DNA from: Serratia fonticola
GTDB lineage: Bacteria > Pseudomonadota > Gammaproteobacteria > Enterobacterales > Enterobacteriaceae
Assembly (NCBI RefSeq): GCF_006715025.1
Contig: NZ_VFMK01000001.1
Span: forward strand, 4,712,001 to 4,776,000
DNA length: 64,000 bases
Direction: 5' to 3'
In this document: in pieces, positions 15,830 through 24,099 of the stretch
How the letters are laid out: each line of letters opens with the position of its first letter
Position numbering within the stretch: the first letter of the stretch is position 1
Translations under genes and position numbers: made by a program
Notes under the pieces: generated by a model
The model's input: the letters and a program-made list of their open reading frames with translations, nothing else
The model's database searches: none
What the model was told of the DNA's origin: nothing

Positions 15830-18361
15830 TCAATCAACCTTGGCGACTGATATACCATTACTTAAACTAGCTTGTTGATGACAAGGTAAGAGCAACTGTT
15901 GATTAGGAATAACGGCAGGAATCTCAACCTGACATTTATTATCCTTCCCCCAACTGACAGACAAGATTTCGTTCGGGTTAATTCCGCTTAACCATGCCAG
16001 TCCGGCATCGCTAACCATCCCCAACTCCTGATTGTTTTTATTACGAACGCTGGCGCCAAAGGGGGGATAGCTTCCATTACGCATAGCAATTGTCGCAATA
16101 ATCTTCTGCCCTTTGAGCACGTCGAATTTACGATAACCAATAGCGCCTTCCGTTAAAGCCGCTTCAACAACAGGCGAACCTGAAGCTTCAATATCATCCG
16201 GTAAACGTGTGACATCAATCGATGTGCTATGGCGATAATAACTGGGAATATCCGCCGCAACGGCAATACCAAAGGCGTTCGTTTTACCGTTCTCACCGAT
16301 AGGGACATTGGCAACGCCACCGGTGCTAATCAACATACGGGTGCCGCCCCGGCCAGTTGCAGGATGCAAAGCGGCACCTTTAGCCGTTGCCGTCATCCCA
16401 CCATTGAGCGAGATACCTCCCGAAGCATAACTGCCCTCAGACCAATTAAGGTTTGCCGTCATATCAGCAAGGTTACCCATATGGTTGTAATAGCCATTCA
16501 CATCTGCCGCCAGACCTTCGCCATTACCGCTCCGGGTTCCGGCCATCAGACGGTAGCTATCATTATTTGCCAGTCGCTCATACCAGCTCGCGGATTGTGT
16601 ATACTTGTCGTTGCTCCAGCTACCGTTGTAACCCAGGTTCCCTCTGCCAAAAGGAATCGTTAATGAAATAAATGCCGCATCATCCTTGGTTCCGTTGTAA
16701 TTACGGCGGTTCGCCGTAATACTGGCAGTCAGGTTTTTCCAGTCACCAAAGTCAAAATATTTACTCGCCGAAAGGCTGTAACTGTCGGTATCCTCTTTAT
16801 CCCAGTAAGTCTGGTGGGACCAACTCAAATAGGTCGATAGGCGGGCATCAGAGAAACTCTTACTGGCGGTAACGGTATACAACGATTTACTGTTGCCATG
16901 AGTCCAGCCGTTATAACGTGCATCCAAGAACTCAGACATCGACAGATAGTTCTTTTCCGAAAAGCGATAACCGGCAAAAGTAATTTCGCTGTTGATGTCA
17001 TCAAAACGTTTTGAGTAACTCACCCGATATGAACGCCCTTCTAAACGTTCTCTCCCCGGAATTCTGGCTATCGCCTGAGTGACATCCGCCGATACCGCGC
17101 CAAAATGATACAGATCACGCCCTAAGCCCAAAGCAAAACTGTTGTATTCATCAGAAAGAATGGCACCGCCGTACAGAGACCAGAAGCTGCTTATGCCCCA
17201 TGACGCCTCCCCGGTACCGAACAGCGGCCCCTGGACGTGGTGGTTGTAATCCCCCGGGCGACCCACGGCGAGCTTATAACGCACCTGGCCCGGACGCGTC
17301 AGATACGGGATGGTGGCTGTCATTACCTGGAACGTTTGTACCGCGCCATCCTGCTCTTCAACGCGGACATCAAGTTGCCCCTGCAAAGCACCATTAAGTT
17401 CCTGAATACGGAATGGCCCCGCAGGAACCGTGGTTTCATAAATTACGCGCCCCTGTTGGGAGATAGTCACTTTCGCGTTGGTTCTGGCGATGCCCGTAAC
17501 TTCTGGCGCGTAGCCTCTCAGCTTGGGCGGTAATTGGCTTTCATCACTGACCAGCGAAGCACCGATAAAACGCCATGAATCAAACAAATCAGAAGTGAGG
17601 TAATCCTCACCGATAGTGAGCTTCGACATGATCGCAGGCACTGCGCGATAGGCATAAATTCTGCTCCAGTCGAAATTATTCTGGGAAGAACCCACATTGC
17701 CGGTGGTGTGATTATAATTGCTTTGGTAATCCGCACGTAAACGCCAAGAACTCAAATTAGCGCCGACGGTACCGCTGGCGCTGGCAGATTGGGTTTGATT
17801 ACCATTGCTGGGTTTAGTGATGTTGGTATTAACGCTGTAATCCAACAGTATTCCAGGGATGCCATCCTCCCAGCGGGAAGGGGGTAGCCAGGAAGAGTCC
17901 TGATATTCCAACCAAGCTTGTGGAACGGCAATGTTCAACGTTAATTCGGAGAGATCGCCCCGTAGGACTACGCCGTCAAGCGCCGAAAAATCGGCACAGA
18001 GACCATTATCGTCAAATTTAAGTTGTTTGAGAGCATCCGGCTTTAACCCCAGCATTTTTACCTGTTCTGTGTTTAGACAGGCATGAACTGAGGACGTTTC
18101 TTCACCCGATACCTCTTTGAATGTGATCTCCTGATCTGAAATAATCGAATCGTTCAATTTCAGGCTCAGTGAGTATGTGCCAGGCATAATATACCCAGCC
18201 TGCGAAAACCGAGAAAGGTCAATATTATCTTTATCATCAGAGTCAAGTAAATCAATATTAAACTCGACTGCTCCAGTCGAAGGGGTAAACCCGAACAGTG
18301 CTAAAAAAACATAGATGCCAAGCTTATGCCTTGCTAATAACCGACCATTTTTTGTTATCAT
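15830..18361 (-). CDS. Outer-membrane fimbrial usher (FimD/PapC/MrpC type)
   Basis: 843 aa, full length for an usher. It has a signal peptide and an N-terminal periplasmic domain (VEFNIDLLDSDDKDNIDLSRFSQAGYIMPG; TEQVKMLGLKPDAL). The 24-strand pore contains the plug region (PPKLRGYAPEVTGIARTNAKVTISQQGRVIYETTVPAGPF), and the C-terminal domains carry GSYPPFGASVRNKNNQELGMVSDAGLAWLSG. It assembles chaperone-bound subunits across the outer membrane. It is the third gene of the operon after two pilin genes, as in mrp-type clusters. Confidence 0.95.
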   Translation of the reverse strand: MITKNGRLLARHKLGIYVFLALFGFTPSTGAVEFNIDLLDSDDKDNIDLSRFSQAGYIMPGTYSLSLKLNDSIISDQEITFKEVSGEETSSVHACLNTEQVKMLGLKPDALKQLKFDDNGLCADFSALDGVVLRGDLSELTLNIAVPQAWLEYQDSSWLPPSRWEDGIPGILLDYSVNTNITKPSNGNQTQSASASGTVGANLSSWRLRADYQSNYNHTTGNVGSSQNNFDWSRIYAYRAVPAIMSKLTIGEDYLTSDLFDSWRFIGASLVSDESQLPPKLRGYAPEVTGIARTNAKVTISQQGRVIYETTVPAGPFRIQELNGALQGQLDVRVEEQDGAVQTFQVMTATIPYLTRPGQVRYKLAVGRPGDYNHHVQGPLFGTGEASWGISSFWSLYGGAILSDEYNSFALGLGRDLYHFGAVSADVTQAIARIPGRERLEGRSYRVSYSKRFDDINSEITFAGYRFSEKNYLSMSEFLDARYNGWTHGNSKSLYTVTASKSFSDARLSTYLSWSHQTYWDKEDTDSYSLSASKYFDFGDWKNLTASITANRRNYNGTKDDAAFISLTIPFGRGNLGYNGSWSNDKYTQSASWYERLANNDSYRLMAGTRSGNGEGLAADVNGYYNHMGNLADMTANLNWSEGSYASGGISLNGGMTATAKGAALHPATGRGGTRMLISTGGVANVPIGENGKTNAFGIAVAADIPSYYRHSTSIDVTRLPDDIEASGSPVVEAALTEGAIGYRKFDVLKGQKIIATIAMRNGSYPPFGASVRNKNNQELGMVSDAGLAWLSGINPNEILSVSWGKDNKCQVEIPAVIPNQQLLLPCHQQASLSNGISVAKVD

Positions 18362-18413
18362 TGTCGTGTGTTCCGTTACAAGTTCAGTCCATTAATCAAT
18401 GCATGGTTAGCGG

Positions 18414-18950
18414 TTATCTATATGCAACGATAAAGCGTACAACACTGCTCCATTCACCTTCTTTCGCTTGAACGCCATTTTTGATGAGATGTAATCTGTA
18501 CACCATCTCATTTTCACCATCATAAAAATCGACAGCAGGTAATTCCTCACCAGGCCTGGCTTGTAATCCCTGATAATCTGAAATTTTTAAACCCATGCCA
18601 CGCGCCGCGCCCTGAACAGCAAACAAATCTGGTGAATTCGTATCACGTTCGCCTTCGAACATCATCACGATACCAAGCCTGTCTTTTTCATCGTCTTGCT
18701 TTTGTGTGCAATTGACCAAGCGAATTTTTAGCAAGCGAGAGGCTTTTGTATTTGTCTCAATAATGTCTCGATGGTTGATAGTACCAAAAGGAATTTCTTG
18801 CCAAATATCGTCAGTATGGATGGAGCATGCAGACTCTTGTATCTGCCCAGTCATCGATACGTGCCCGTCACCAAACGTATTTATCACTGCATTGCTGGTG
18901 GTCACCAATGAAAACAACAACAGTACTGGAAAAATCCCGATTAATTTCAT
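18414..18950 (-). CDS. Minor fimbrial subunit (MrpB/PapH-like position)
   Basis: 178 aa from ATG 18950 (MKLIGIFPVLLLFSLVTTSNA signal). The pilin domain has MTGQIQESACSIHTDD, LVNCTQKQDDEKD, LFAVQGAARGMGLKISDYQG and ends FIVAYR. It lies between the major pilin and usher genes, the position of MrpB/PapH-like anchors or terminators, so it may end or anchor the rod. Role inferred from position. Confidence 0.82.
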   Translation of the reverse strand: MKLIGIFPVLLLFSLVTTSNAVINTFGDGHVSMTGQIQESACSIHTDDIWQEIPFGTINHRDIIETNTKASRLLKIRLVNCTQKQDDEKDRLGIVMMFEGERDTNSPDLFAVQGAARGMGLKISDYQGLQARPGEELPAVDFYDGENEMVYRLHLIKNGVQAKEGEWSSVVRFIVAYR

Positions 18951-19014
18951 GAGACGACTTCTCTGGAAGAGGAGCAACAGAAGTTGCCCCTTTTTAAGCG
19001 AATACTGAAATTGA

Positions 19015-19539
19015 TTACTGGTAAGCCAGAGTAAAATCAGTTGACGCGTAGAAGTCACCAGTAACAGGCGTAACATTATTCAGCCCCTGCAGGAATGCAG
19101 AGAACGCCAGCGTGTTGTTGCCAGTGGTCAATGTACGTGCATCGGTCGCCACACCCAGCTCAATACGGTTACCGCTGCCATCAGTCATCGCTACGCCAGC
19201 GCCAGAAGCCGTACCGGTAATACCCAACAGTTTGTTATCACCACCGGCGTTGTTACCACCGAAAGTAATTGTTACTGTTTTTTCAGGACCGGAAATATCA
19301 CAGTTTTCTAGCAGAATTTTAAAAGGACGCGGATTTGAAGTTCCACTATTCAACAGGTGTTTAGCGGCGATTTTCCCTAAATCAATCTCTTGGTTAACGC
19401 TGTCAGGGTGAATTGAGCAAGGCGCATCAATAATTGAACCAGTAAAGTCGATCTGACCTGAACCCTGATCTGCTGAAACAGCAAAAGTGGCCATGCCTGA
19501 TGCCAGTGCGATCACAGTAGCGAGTTTATTTAATTTCAT
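19015..19539 (-). CDS. Major fimbrial subunit
   Basis: 174 aa. Signal peptide (MKLNKLATVIALASGMATFAVSA) then mature pilin: QIDFTGSIIDAPCSIHPDS, LENCDISG for the disulfide, small-residue-rich middle (GGNNAGGDNKLLGITGTASGAGVAMTD), and alternating C-terminus ending TDFTLAYQ. It is the first operon gene and has the typical size and composition of an MrpA/FimA/PapA-type rod pilin. It probably forms the bulk of the fimbria. Confidence 0.92.
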   Translation of the reverse strand: MKLNKLATVIALASGMATFAVSADQGSGQIDFTGSIIDAPCSIHPDSVNQEIDLGKIAAKHLLNSGTSNPRPFKILLENCDISGPEKTVTITFGGNNAGGDNKLLGITGTASGAGVAMTDGSGNRIELGVATDARTLTTGNNTLAFSAFLQGLNNVTPVTGDFYASTDFTLAYQ

Positions 19540-20355
19540 TGTTGTTAATCCTTTAAATACGAAATAGACACAAGAATACAGTGCTTAACGATTTGACTGA
19601 TTCATATCTGCCGATGACTTATCAATTATCGAATTCATTTCGACTTTGACGATACTTATATTATCAGCGTAGTTTCAAATAACTAGCCATTAGTATCAAA
19701 TATTGAAACAACGACAGATTTTTAATTGCTACTAATTTGAGCGATAAATTTATCGAAAAAATAAAAAAAAACCCCATCAAGTACGATATAAATAACTATA
19801 AAATATCCACCCACGCACCTTTTCACTTCAAAAATACGTATCTCAACCCCATTAATGTTAACAAAAACAAAAATTACAACCATTTATTTTAACAAAAAAC
19901 AAACAAAACACCGTTGTGAGAGGATAAAAAATTCACTATCGGCGTAAATATCTCAACAATATGCATTTCTGAAAGCAGGTATTGACGGATTTTATGTCGT
20001 TTAGAACGGGTGAATAAACGCTCAACAAGAAGTGTGACATCAGCAGGTAAACTGGCGATGCCGGAAAGCATCACCAACTATCAATGACAATCAGAAGAAA
20101 ATTTGAGAATAGCAGTGCGGGAGATAGGAGGAAAACTCGTCACATGCAAATTCGCCGAACAGGACAATTCGACTGGAATGCATACATACAAATAACTATG
20201 GGACACGCGCCCCGGATAGGCGATTAAACTAATCCATGTACTTGTTGTCCGTCAATCCCCTCAGCCTCATTATGCAGTCAAAAATATGCTGGTTGATTTT
20301 TAGCGCTAAATCACATAAACCCAGCAACTTTTCATGCTGCTCCCGATTGCAGGAA
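19540..20355. other. AT-rich control region upstream of the fimbrial operon
   Basis: About 800 bp, very AT-rich near the pilin gene; it must hold the operon promoter. I found no recombinase gene and no pair of long inverted repeats that would mark an invertible promoter, and no GATC pair. A near-palindrome at 20294-20313 (TGATTTTTAGC / GCTAAATCA) could be an operator. A 62-codon minus ORF at 19889-20077 looks spurious. Confidence 0.5.
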
Positions 20356-20378
20356 TAAAGAGGGGAGTTCCCTCTTTA
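20356..20378 (-). terminator. Hairpin at the end of the LuxR-type regulator gene
   Basis: TAAAGAGGG (20356-20364), loop GAGTT, CCCTCTTTA (20370-20378): a perfect 9-bp stem overlapping the stop codon, followed on the minus strand by TTCCTG. The U-run is weak, so the hairpin could also protect the mRNA end. Confidence 0.5.
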
Positions 20379-21014
20379 CCCCATTTCAGTTAAACTGTAT
20401 TTTTTATTAACCATCGTCGTGTTTAAGTATTTTTGAAAATAGACCTTTGAGGATAGACCTAATTTTCTTTTAACGCTTCCCTGATAATAATAGATACTTT
20501 TTGGATGGCATTTTAATTCTGCGGCAATTTGATTAACACTATACCCCAGATGCATAAGAATGATAACATCTGTTTCTCTATAGGTTAAGTTCTTTCTAAT
20601 ACAGGTTGAGCAACAAAGCGTCTCAATTTTATCTGAATCGGCACTATCAATGGCGACAATCTTCAATATCGCACTACGATAACTTTCAACAGGTTCGTTG
20701 ATATCAATAAAGGAAATAATCTGATTGCACTTTTCATAATAATCCGGAAATTTTTCATTATAAATAATGACATAACCTGCATTGGCATGATTACAGGATT
20801 TCACTCCGACGGAGTAGGCTAATTCAGGCAAACAGAAGGGTTCATCCGTCATGATAACCGTGGCCTCGTGGCTGCACTCAACTATCGTGACAGGGTGCCC
20901 ATATTGGATTAGTGCATCTTCTATTAGCGCTTTTAATGCATGACTAAGATAATTATCTTTCACCGCGATAAAAATTCGCTCCCCCGGATTAACGTCATTA
21001 TATTTCATTATCAT
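20376..21014 (-). CDS. LuxR-type HTH transcriptional regulator
   Basis: 212 aa. The C-terminal LuxR/FixJ helix-turn-helix is about residues 150-205 (LTYRETDVIILMHLGYSVNQIAAELKCHPKSIYYYQGSVKRKLGL). The N-terminal 140 residues look like a degenerate receiver-like domain without a clear phospho-acceptor, as in fimbrial or capsule regulators of the RcsA/MatA kind. Four cysteines cluster around residues 130-145 (CCSTCIRK), which is unusual. A second ATG two codons in (21008) is possible. It lies upstream of and on the same strand as the fimbrial operon, which it may control. Confidence 0.78.
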   Translation of the reverse strand: MIMKYNDVNPGERIFIAVKDNYLSHALKALIEDALIQYGHPVTIVECSHEATVIMTDEPFCLPELAYSVGVKSCNHANAGYVIIYNEKFPDYYEKCNQIISFIDINEPVESYRSAILKIVAIDSADSDKIETLCCSTCIRKNLTYRETDVIILMHLGYSVNQIAAELKCHPKSIYYYQGSVKRKLGLSSKVYFQKYLNTTMVNKKYSLTEMG

Positions 21015-21573
21015 GATATTTTATATTCCATAAATTATCTGGAGATAAAAAGTTAACGGGTCTCTTCAGAGGTAAATATCAGCCATTGGGTTAGCCGAAA
21101 TATCAAACTGATTTACACTCTTTTAGAACAAGATGTATCTCCATAATTATTATCCATACCAATAGTATCAATCATCGCAAAAAGAATCTTTCATTTAGGG
21201 GCATTCCTCACCAATACGATTAAATTTATCGCTATATTTTTCCATTAAAAGACACTTAAAGAGCCTTGCATCGTGAAAACACAAGCACGCGATATAAACA
21301 CCTGGTGCAAAACACGCCCTATTGAGTCTATCGTCATAAGTAAACAGTAGATTGTCAAATCGACATTGGGAAATTTTCTACTCAACGCTTTCAAGACAGA
21401 TTTTTATATCGCCTTTTTGATTTTCTTGCTTTTTTATTTTTTGATAAATGTGATCTTACCCTATTAATTTTCATCTATCAGAGGTTAGTAATATAGGCTT
21501 GCTTCGAACTACGGGTTAAAACTCGCAAATGCCTGAACATCCTTGTCCTGAATCAGCAGCTCCTGGAGGAAAC
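21015..21573. other. Intergenic region between divergent regulator and VOC gene
   Basis: About 560 bp, AT-rich, presumably holding both divergent promoters. No RNA gene or small ORF with good start signals was seen. Confidence 0.45.
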
Positions 21574-21966
21574 ATGTTCTCTTACTTAATGTTAGGCACC
21601 AACGATCTCCCCGCCGCCATCGCATTCTATGACCCATTGATGGCATTACTCGGTCACCCGCAAGCAGGACGCAGTGAAGAAGGTGCATCCTGGGGAACAT
21701 TCAATAGCAACAAGACAACCGGCCTGTGTGTTGGACGCCCGTTTGATAAACAACAGGCTACTGTCGGCAATGGCGTGATGGTAGCTCTAAACGCCACATC
21801 CGTAGAACAAGTCCAACGGCTTCATACCCTTGCGCTAACGCTCGGCGGCCTTGATGAAGGGGCTCCGGACTATCGGCCACAGTATGGTGATGGGTTTTAC
21901 AGTGCCTATATACGAGACCTAGACGGCAACAAGCTAGCGTTTGTGTATTACACCGTCACATCCTGA
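21574..21966 (+). CDS. VOC (glyoxalase/bleomycin-resistance) family protein
   Basis: 130 aa, one vicinal-oxygen-chelate domain: LGTNDLPAAIAFYDPLMALLG at the start and YGDGFYSAYIRDLDGNKLAFVYY at the end, typical of YaeR/PhnB-like glyoxalase-fold proteins. ATG 21574 has GGAGG at ideal spacing; a longer frame from 21529 lacks this. The substrate is unknown. It is monocistronic in appearance. Confidence 0.8.
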   Translation: MFSYLMLGTNDLPAAIAFYDPLMALLGHPQAGRSEEGASWGTFNSNKTTGLCVGRPFDKQQATVGNGVMVALNATSVEQVQRLHTLALTLGGLDEGAPDYRPQYGDGFYSAYIRDLDGNKLAFVYYTVTS

Positions 21967-22354
21967 GTCCGGATAACCGTGGCAGCATATTAATAAGAGG
22001 AGCGGCGGAGCATGGTCTCATGCCCGCTCTCGACGGCAACTGACATTGTATTTCTCCTTGTTGCGCCTCTTGAATATTATTCCTGGTTATACTCCGCAAT
22101 TTCTGGGGACTCGTTTCTAGAAATAGATCACACTTTCCCGGTTTCCCTCTCCCCCTCACAAAACGACGTGTTATCATTCTGCCTTAACGACCTTTCAACT
22201 CTCACTGAGGCTTTGATGCTGGAGAATGTAATCATCAGATAATCAGCTTCCCGACCTTTTCAGGCCGGACTGATTATCAATGCGCCGAAATCGAATGCGG
22301 ACACCGCTGTGTGTTTGCACGTTTTGCACATGATGATTAAACAGGTTTTCCAGT
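21967..22354. other. Intergenic region
   Basis: About 390 bp between the VOC gene and yjhX. ORFs here lack ribosome-binding sites and family features. A weak hairpin (TTTTCAGGCCGG..) occurs near 22258. Nothing else seen. Confidence 0.4.
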
Positions 22355-22612
22355 ATGAATTTATCCCGTCAGGAACAACGTACCTTACACGTTCTCGCTA
22401 AAGGTGGACGTATCGTGCACGTCCGCGATACCTCTGGCCGTATCACCTCCGTTGAATGCTACAGCCGCGAAGGCTTGCTACTCACCGACTGTACGCTCGC
22501 CGTCTTCAAAAAACTCAAAACCAAAAAACTGATTAAATCCGTCAATGGCCAACCCTACCGCATCAATACAACCGGGTTGAACAACGTTCGCGCCCAACTG
22601 GATAACCGCTAA
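22355..22612 (+). CDS. yjhX: YjhX-family toxin (UPF0386)
   Basis: 85 aa, matching the YjhX family over its full length (MNLSRQEQRTLHVLAKGGRI; REGLLLTDCTLAVFKKLKTKKLI; RINTTGLNNVRAQLDNR). E. coli YjhX has been described as a toxin whose antitoxin is the GNAT protein YjhQ. Here the next gene is the yjhP-like methyltransferase with only 78 bp between, so yjhQ is absent from its usual neighbourhood. Either an antitoxin is elsewhere or this YjhX is harmless in this host. Confidence 0.85.
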   Translation: MNLSRQEQRTLHVLAKGGRIVHVRDTSGRITSVECYSREGLLLTDCTLAVFKKLKTKKLIKSVNGQPYRINTTGLNNVRAQLDNR

Positions 22613-22690
22613 GGATGGCTTGGTGACGGAATGATAAAAAATCATCCAATTAAACAATACATTAACCCATTTACCACAAGGAATTGAGCA

Positions 22691-23437
22691 TTGGATATCC
22701 CACGTATTTTTACCATTAGTGAAAGCGAACACCGCATCCATAACCCGTTCACGCCGGAGAAGTACGCTACGCTTGGCCGTGCGCTACGCATGAACCCGGC
22801 CACGCGAATTCTCGATCTCGGCAGCGGCTCAGGCGAAATGCTCTGCACCTGGGCTCGTGATTATGGCATCACCGGTGTCGGCATCGATATGAGCCAGTTA
22901 TTCAGTGAGCAGGCAAAGCTACGTGCCGAAGAGCTCGGCGTCGCCAATCGCGTCAATTTTATCCATAGCGACGCGACCGGTTACGTTGCCGACGAAAAAT
23001 GTGACGTAGCTGCCTGTGTCGGCGCAACCTGGATTGCAGGCGGCGTCGCCGGGACGGTTAAACTGCTGAGCATGAGCCTCAAGCCCGGCGGGATCGTCCT
23101 TATCGGCGAACCGTACTGGCGTCAATTGCCCGCGACGGATGAAATGGCCAGAAAGTGCGGTGCAGCTTCCCTCTCCGATTTTCTCCCCCTTCCTGAGCTT
23201 GTCGCTTCTTTCGATACACTCGGCTATGACGTAGTGGAAATGGTGCTGGCGGACCAAGAGGGCTGGGACAGATATGAAGCGGCCAAATGGCTTACGATGC
23301 GCCGTTGGTTAGAAAAACACCCGGAAGACGACTTCGCAGAGGTAATTCGAGCGGAATTGACGATATCGCCTAAACGCCATGTGACCTGGACCAGGGAATA
23401 TTTGGGCTGGGGGGTATTTGCGCTGATAGCCCGGTGA
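22691..23437 (+). CDS. yjhP: YjhP-like SAM-dependent methyltransferase
   Basis: 248 aa, class I methyltransferase: motif I RILDLGSGSGEMLCTWA (about residues 38-54), motif II GVGIDMS, and a C-terminal cap (LADQEGWDRYEAAKWLTMRRWL). The whole sequence fits the YjhP family. The start is TTG at 22691 with AAGGA about 8 bp upstream; no suitable ATG lies nearby. It follows yjhX, as the E. coli locus groups yjhX, yjhQ and yjhP. The methyl acceptor is unknown. Confidence 0.85.
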   Translation: MDIPRIFTISESEHRIHNPFTPEKYATLGRALRMNPATRILDLGSGSGEMLCTWARDYGITGVGIDMSQLFSEQAKLRAEELGVANRVNFIHSDATGYVADEKCDVAACVGATWIAGGVAGTVKLLSMSLKPGGIVLIGEPYWRQLPATDEMARKCGAASLSDFLPLPELVASFDTLGYDVVEMVLADQEGWDRYEAAKWLTMRRWLEKHPEDDFAEVIRAELTISPKRHVTWTREYLGWGVFALIAR

Positions 23438-23449
23438 TGTTAGACATTC

Positions 23450-23473
23450 GGTATAGCCTGACAAGGCTATACC
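23450..23473 (+). terminator. Hairpin after yjhP
   Basis: GGTATAGCC, loop TGACAA, GGCTATACC: a perfect 9-bp stem 12 bp past the stop codon. There is no U-run after it, so it may be a processing or protection hairpin rather than a true terminator. Confidence 0.5.
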
Positions 23474-23476
23474 GCC

Positions 23477-23725
23477 TGGCAACGGACACCCGTCAGGCTG
23501 TCGAACTCATGGGTGCCGCAGCTGAATGTGGTGCCACGTTCTTCGACATCACCGAAGTGTCTGAATGAGGACGCTGTCGGCGAAGCCTTAAAACCGTTTC
23601 GTGACCGCGTGATTATCGCCAACAAATATTCGATGTGGAGGCGATAATCTGAATAAGCGATCCTGCCATTACTGGAAGAGCTGGGCATTGGTTTTGTGCC
23701 ATTCAGTCCATTACGTTTTCCTGAT
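23477..23725 (+). pseudogene. Relic of an aldo/keto reductase gene
   Basis: Across frameshifts the translation reads like the AKR middle region: DTRQAVELMGAAAECGATFFD, then NEDAVGEALKPFRDRVIIANKY (frame change near 23560), then LEELGIGFVPFSPL (another change near 23665). In-frame stops and large deletions are clear; both the catalytic Tyr/Lys region and the C-terminus are missing. An intact AKR of this YajO/AKR13-like group is about 330 aa. It is a dead fragment between yjhP and the lar operon. Confidence 0.75.
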
Positions 23726-23905
23726 TTTTATAACATCCCCTCTCTTCAGATACATAAATGATGCCATTCAATGGCACAAATGACTCTCGATGAATGGCGG
23801 TAATAAGCCAGATTATCTTAATAATTTACGATTAACCTGGCCCCAATAGGATATCTTATGTAAAGGATGCTCGATGTTAAATAAAACATGACTGAGGCAC
23901 TATTC

Positions 23906-23959
23906 TGACAGAAATGTCAGATACCCGTCACTTACCCGACAGTTAAGAAACACTATGAT
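23906..23959 (+). promoter_or_regulatory. Promoter C of the lar operon, with CusR-like box and 11-bp repeats
   Basis: TGACA-GAAA-TGTCA (23906-23919) is followed by half-sites with 11-bp period: TGTCAG (23915), CGTCAC (23926), CGACAG (23937). The -10-like TATGAT lies at 23954, exactly 48 bp from the box start as in promoters A (1851) and B (4099). The larC start codon is at 24100, leaving an untranslated leader of roughly 130 nt. Control by the two-component system at 1950-4129 is inferred from the shared architecture. Confidence 0.72.
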
Positions 23960-24099
23960 AAGAACAATCAAGGTTGGATACAGGCTCAATTAAGAAAGGA
24001 AAAGATAGCGCAATAAACACATTCTGCGATCAATATTATAATAACGTAGTGAAATTATAATATTCCAAAATTCACTATAACATCAAGAGCTAACATTAT

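Noticed and set aside
19889..20077. 62-codon minus-strand ORF upstream of the main pilin gene
   Set aside because: No start signal and no recognisable family; likely chance.
19540..20375. Invertible fimbrial promoter
   Set aside because: No long inverted repeats and no fimB/mrpI-like recombinase seen in the window.
22012..22242. 76-codon ORF between the VOC gene and yjhX
   Set aside because: No ribosome-binding site or protein-like composition.
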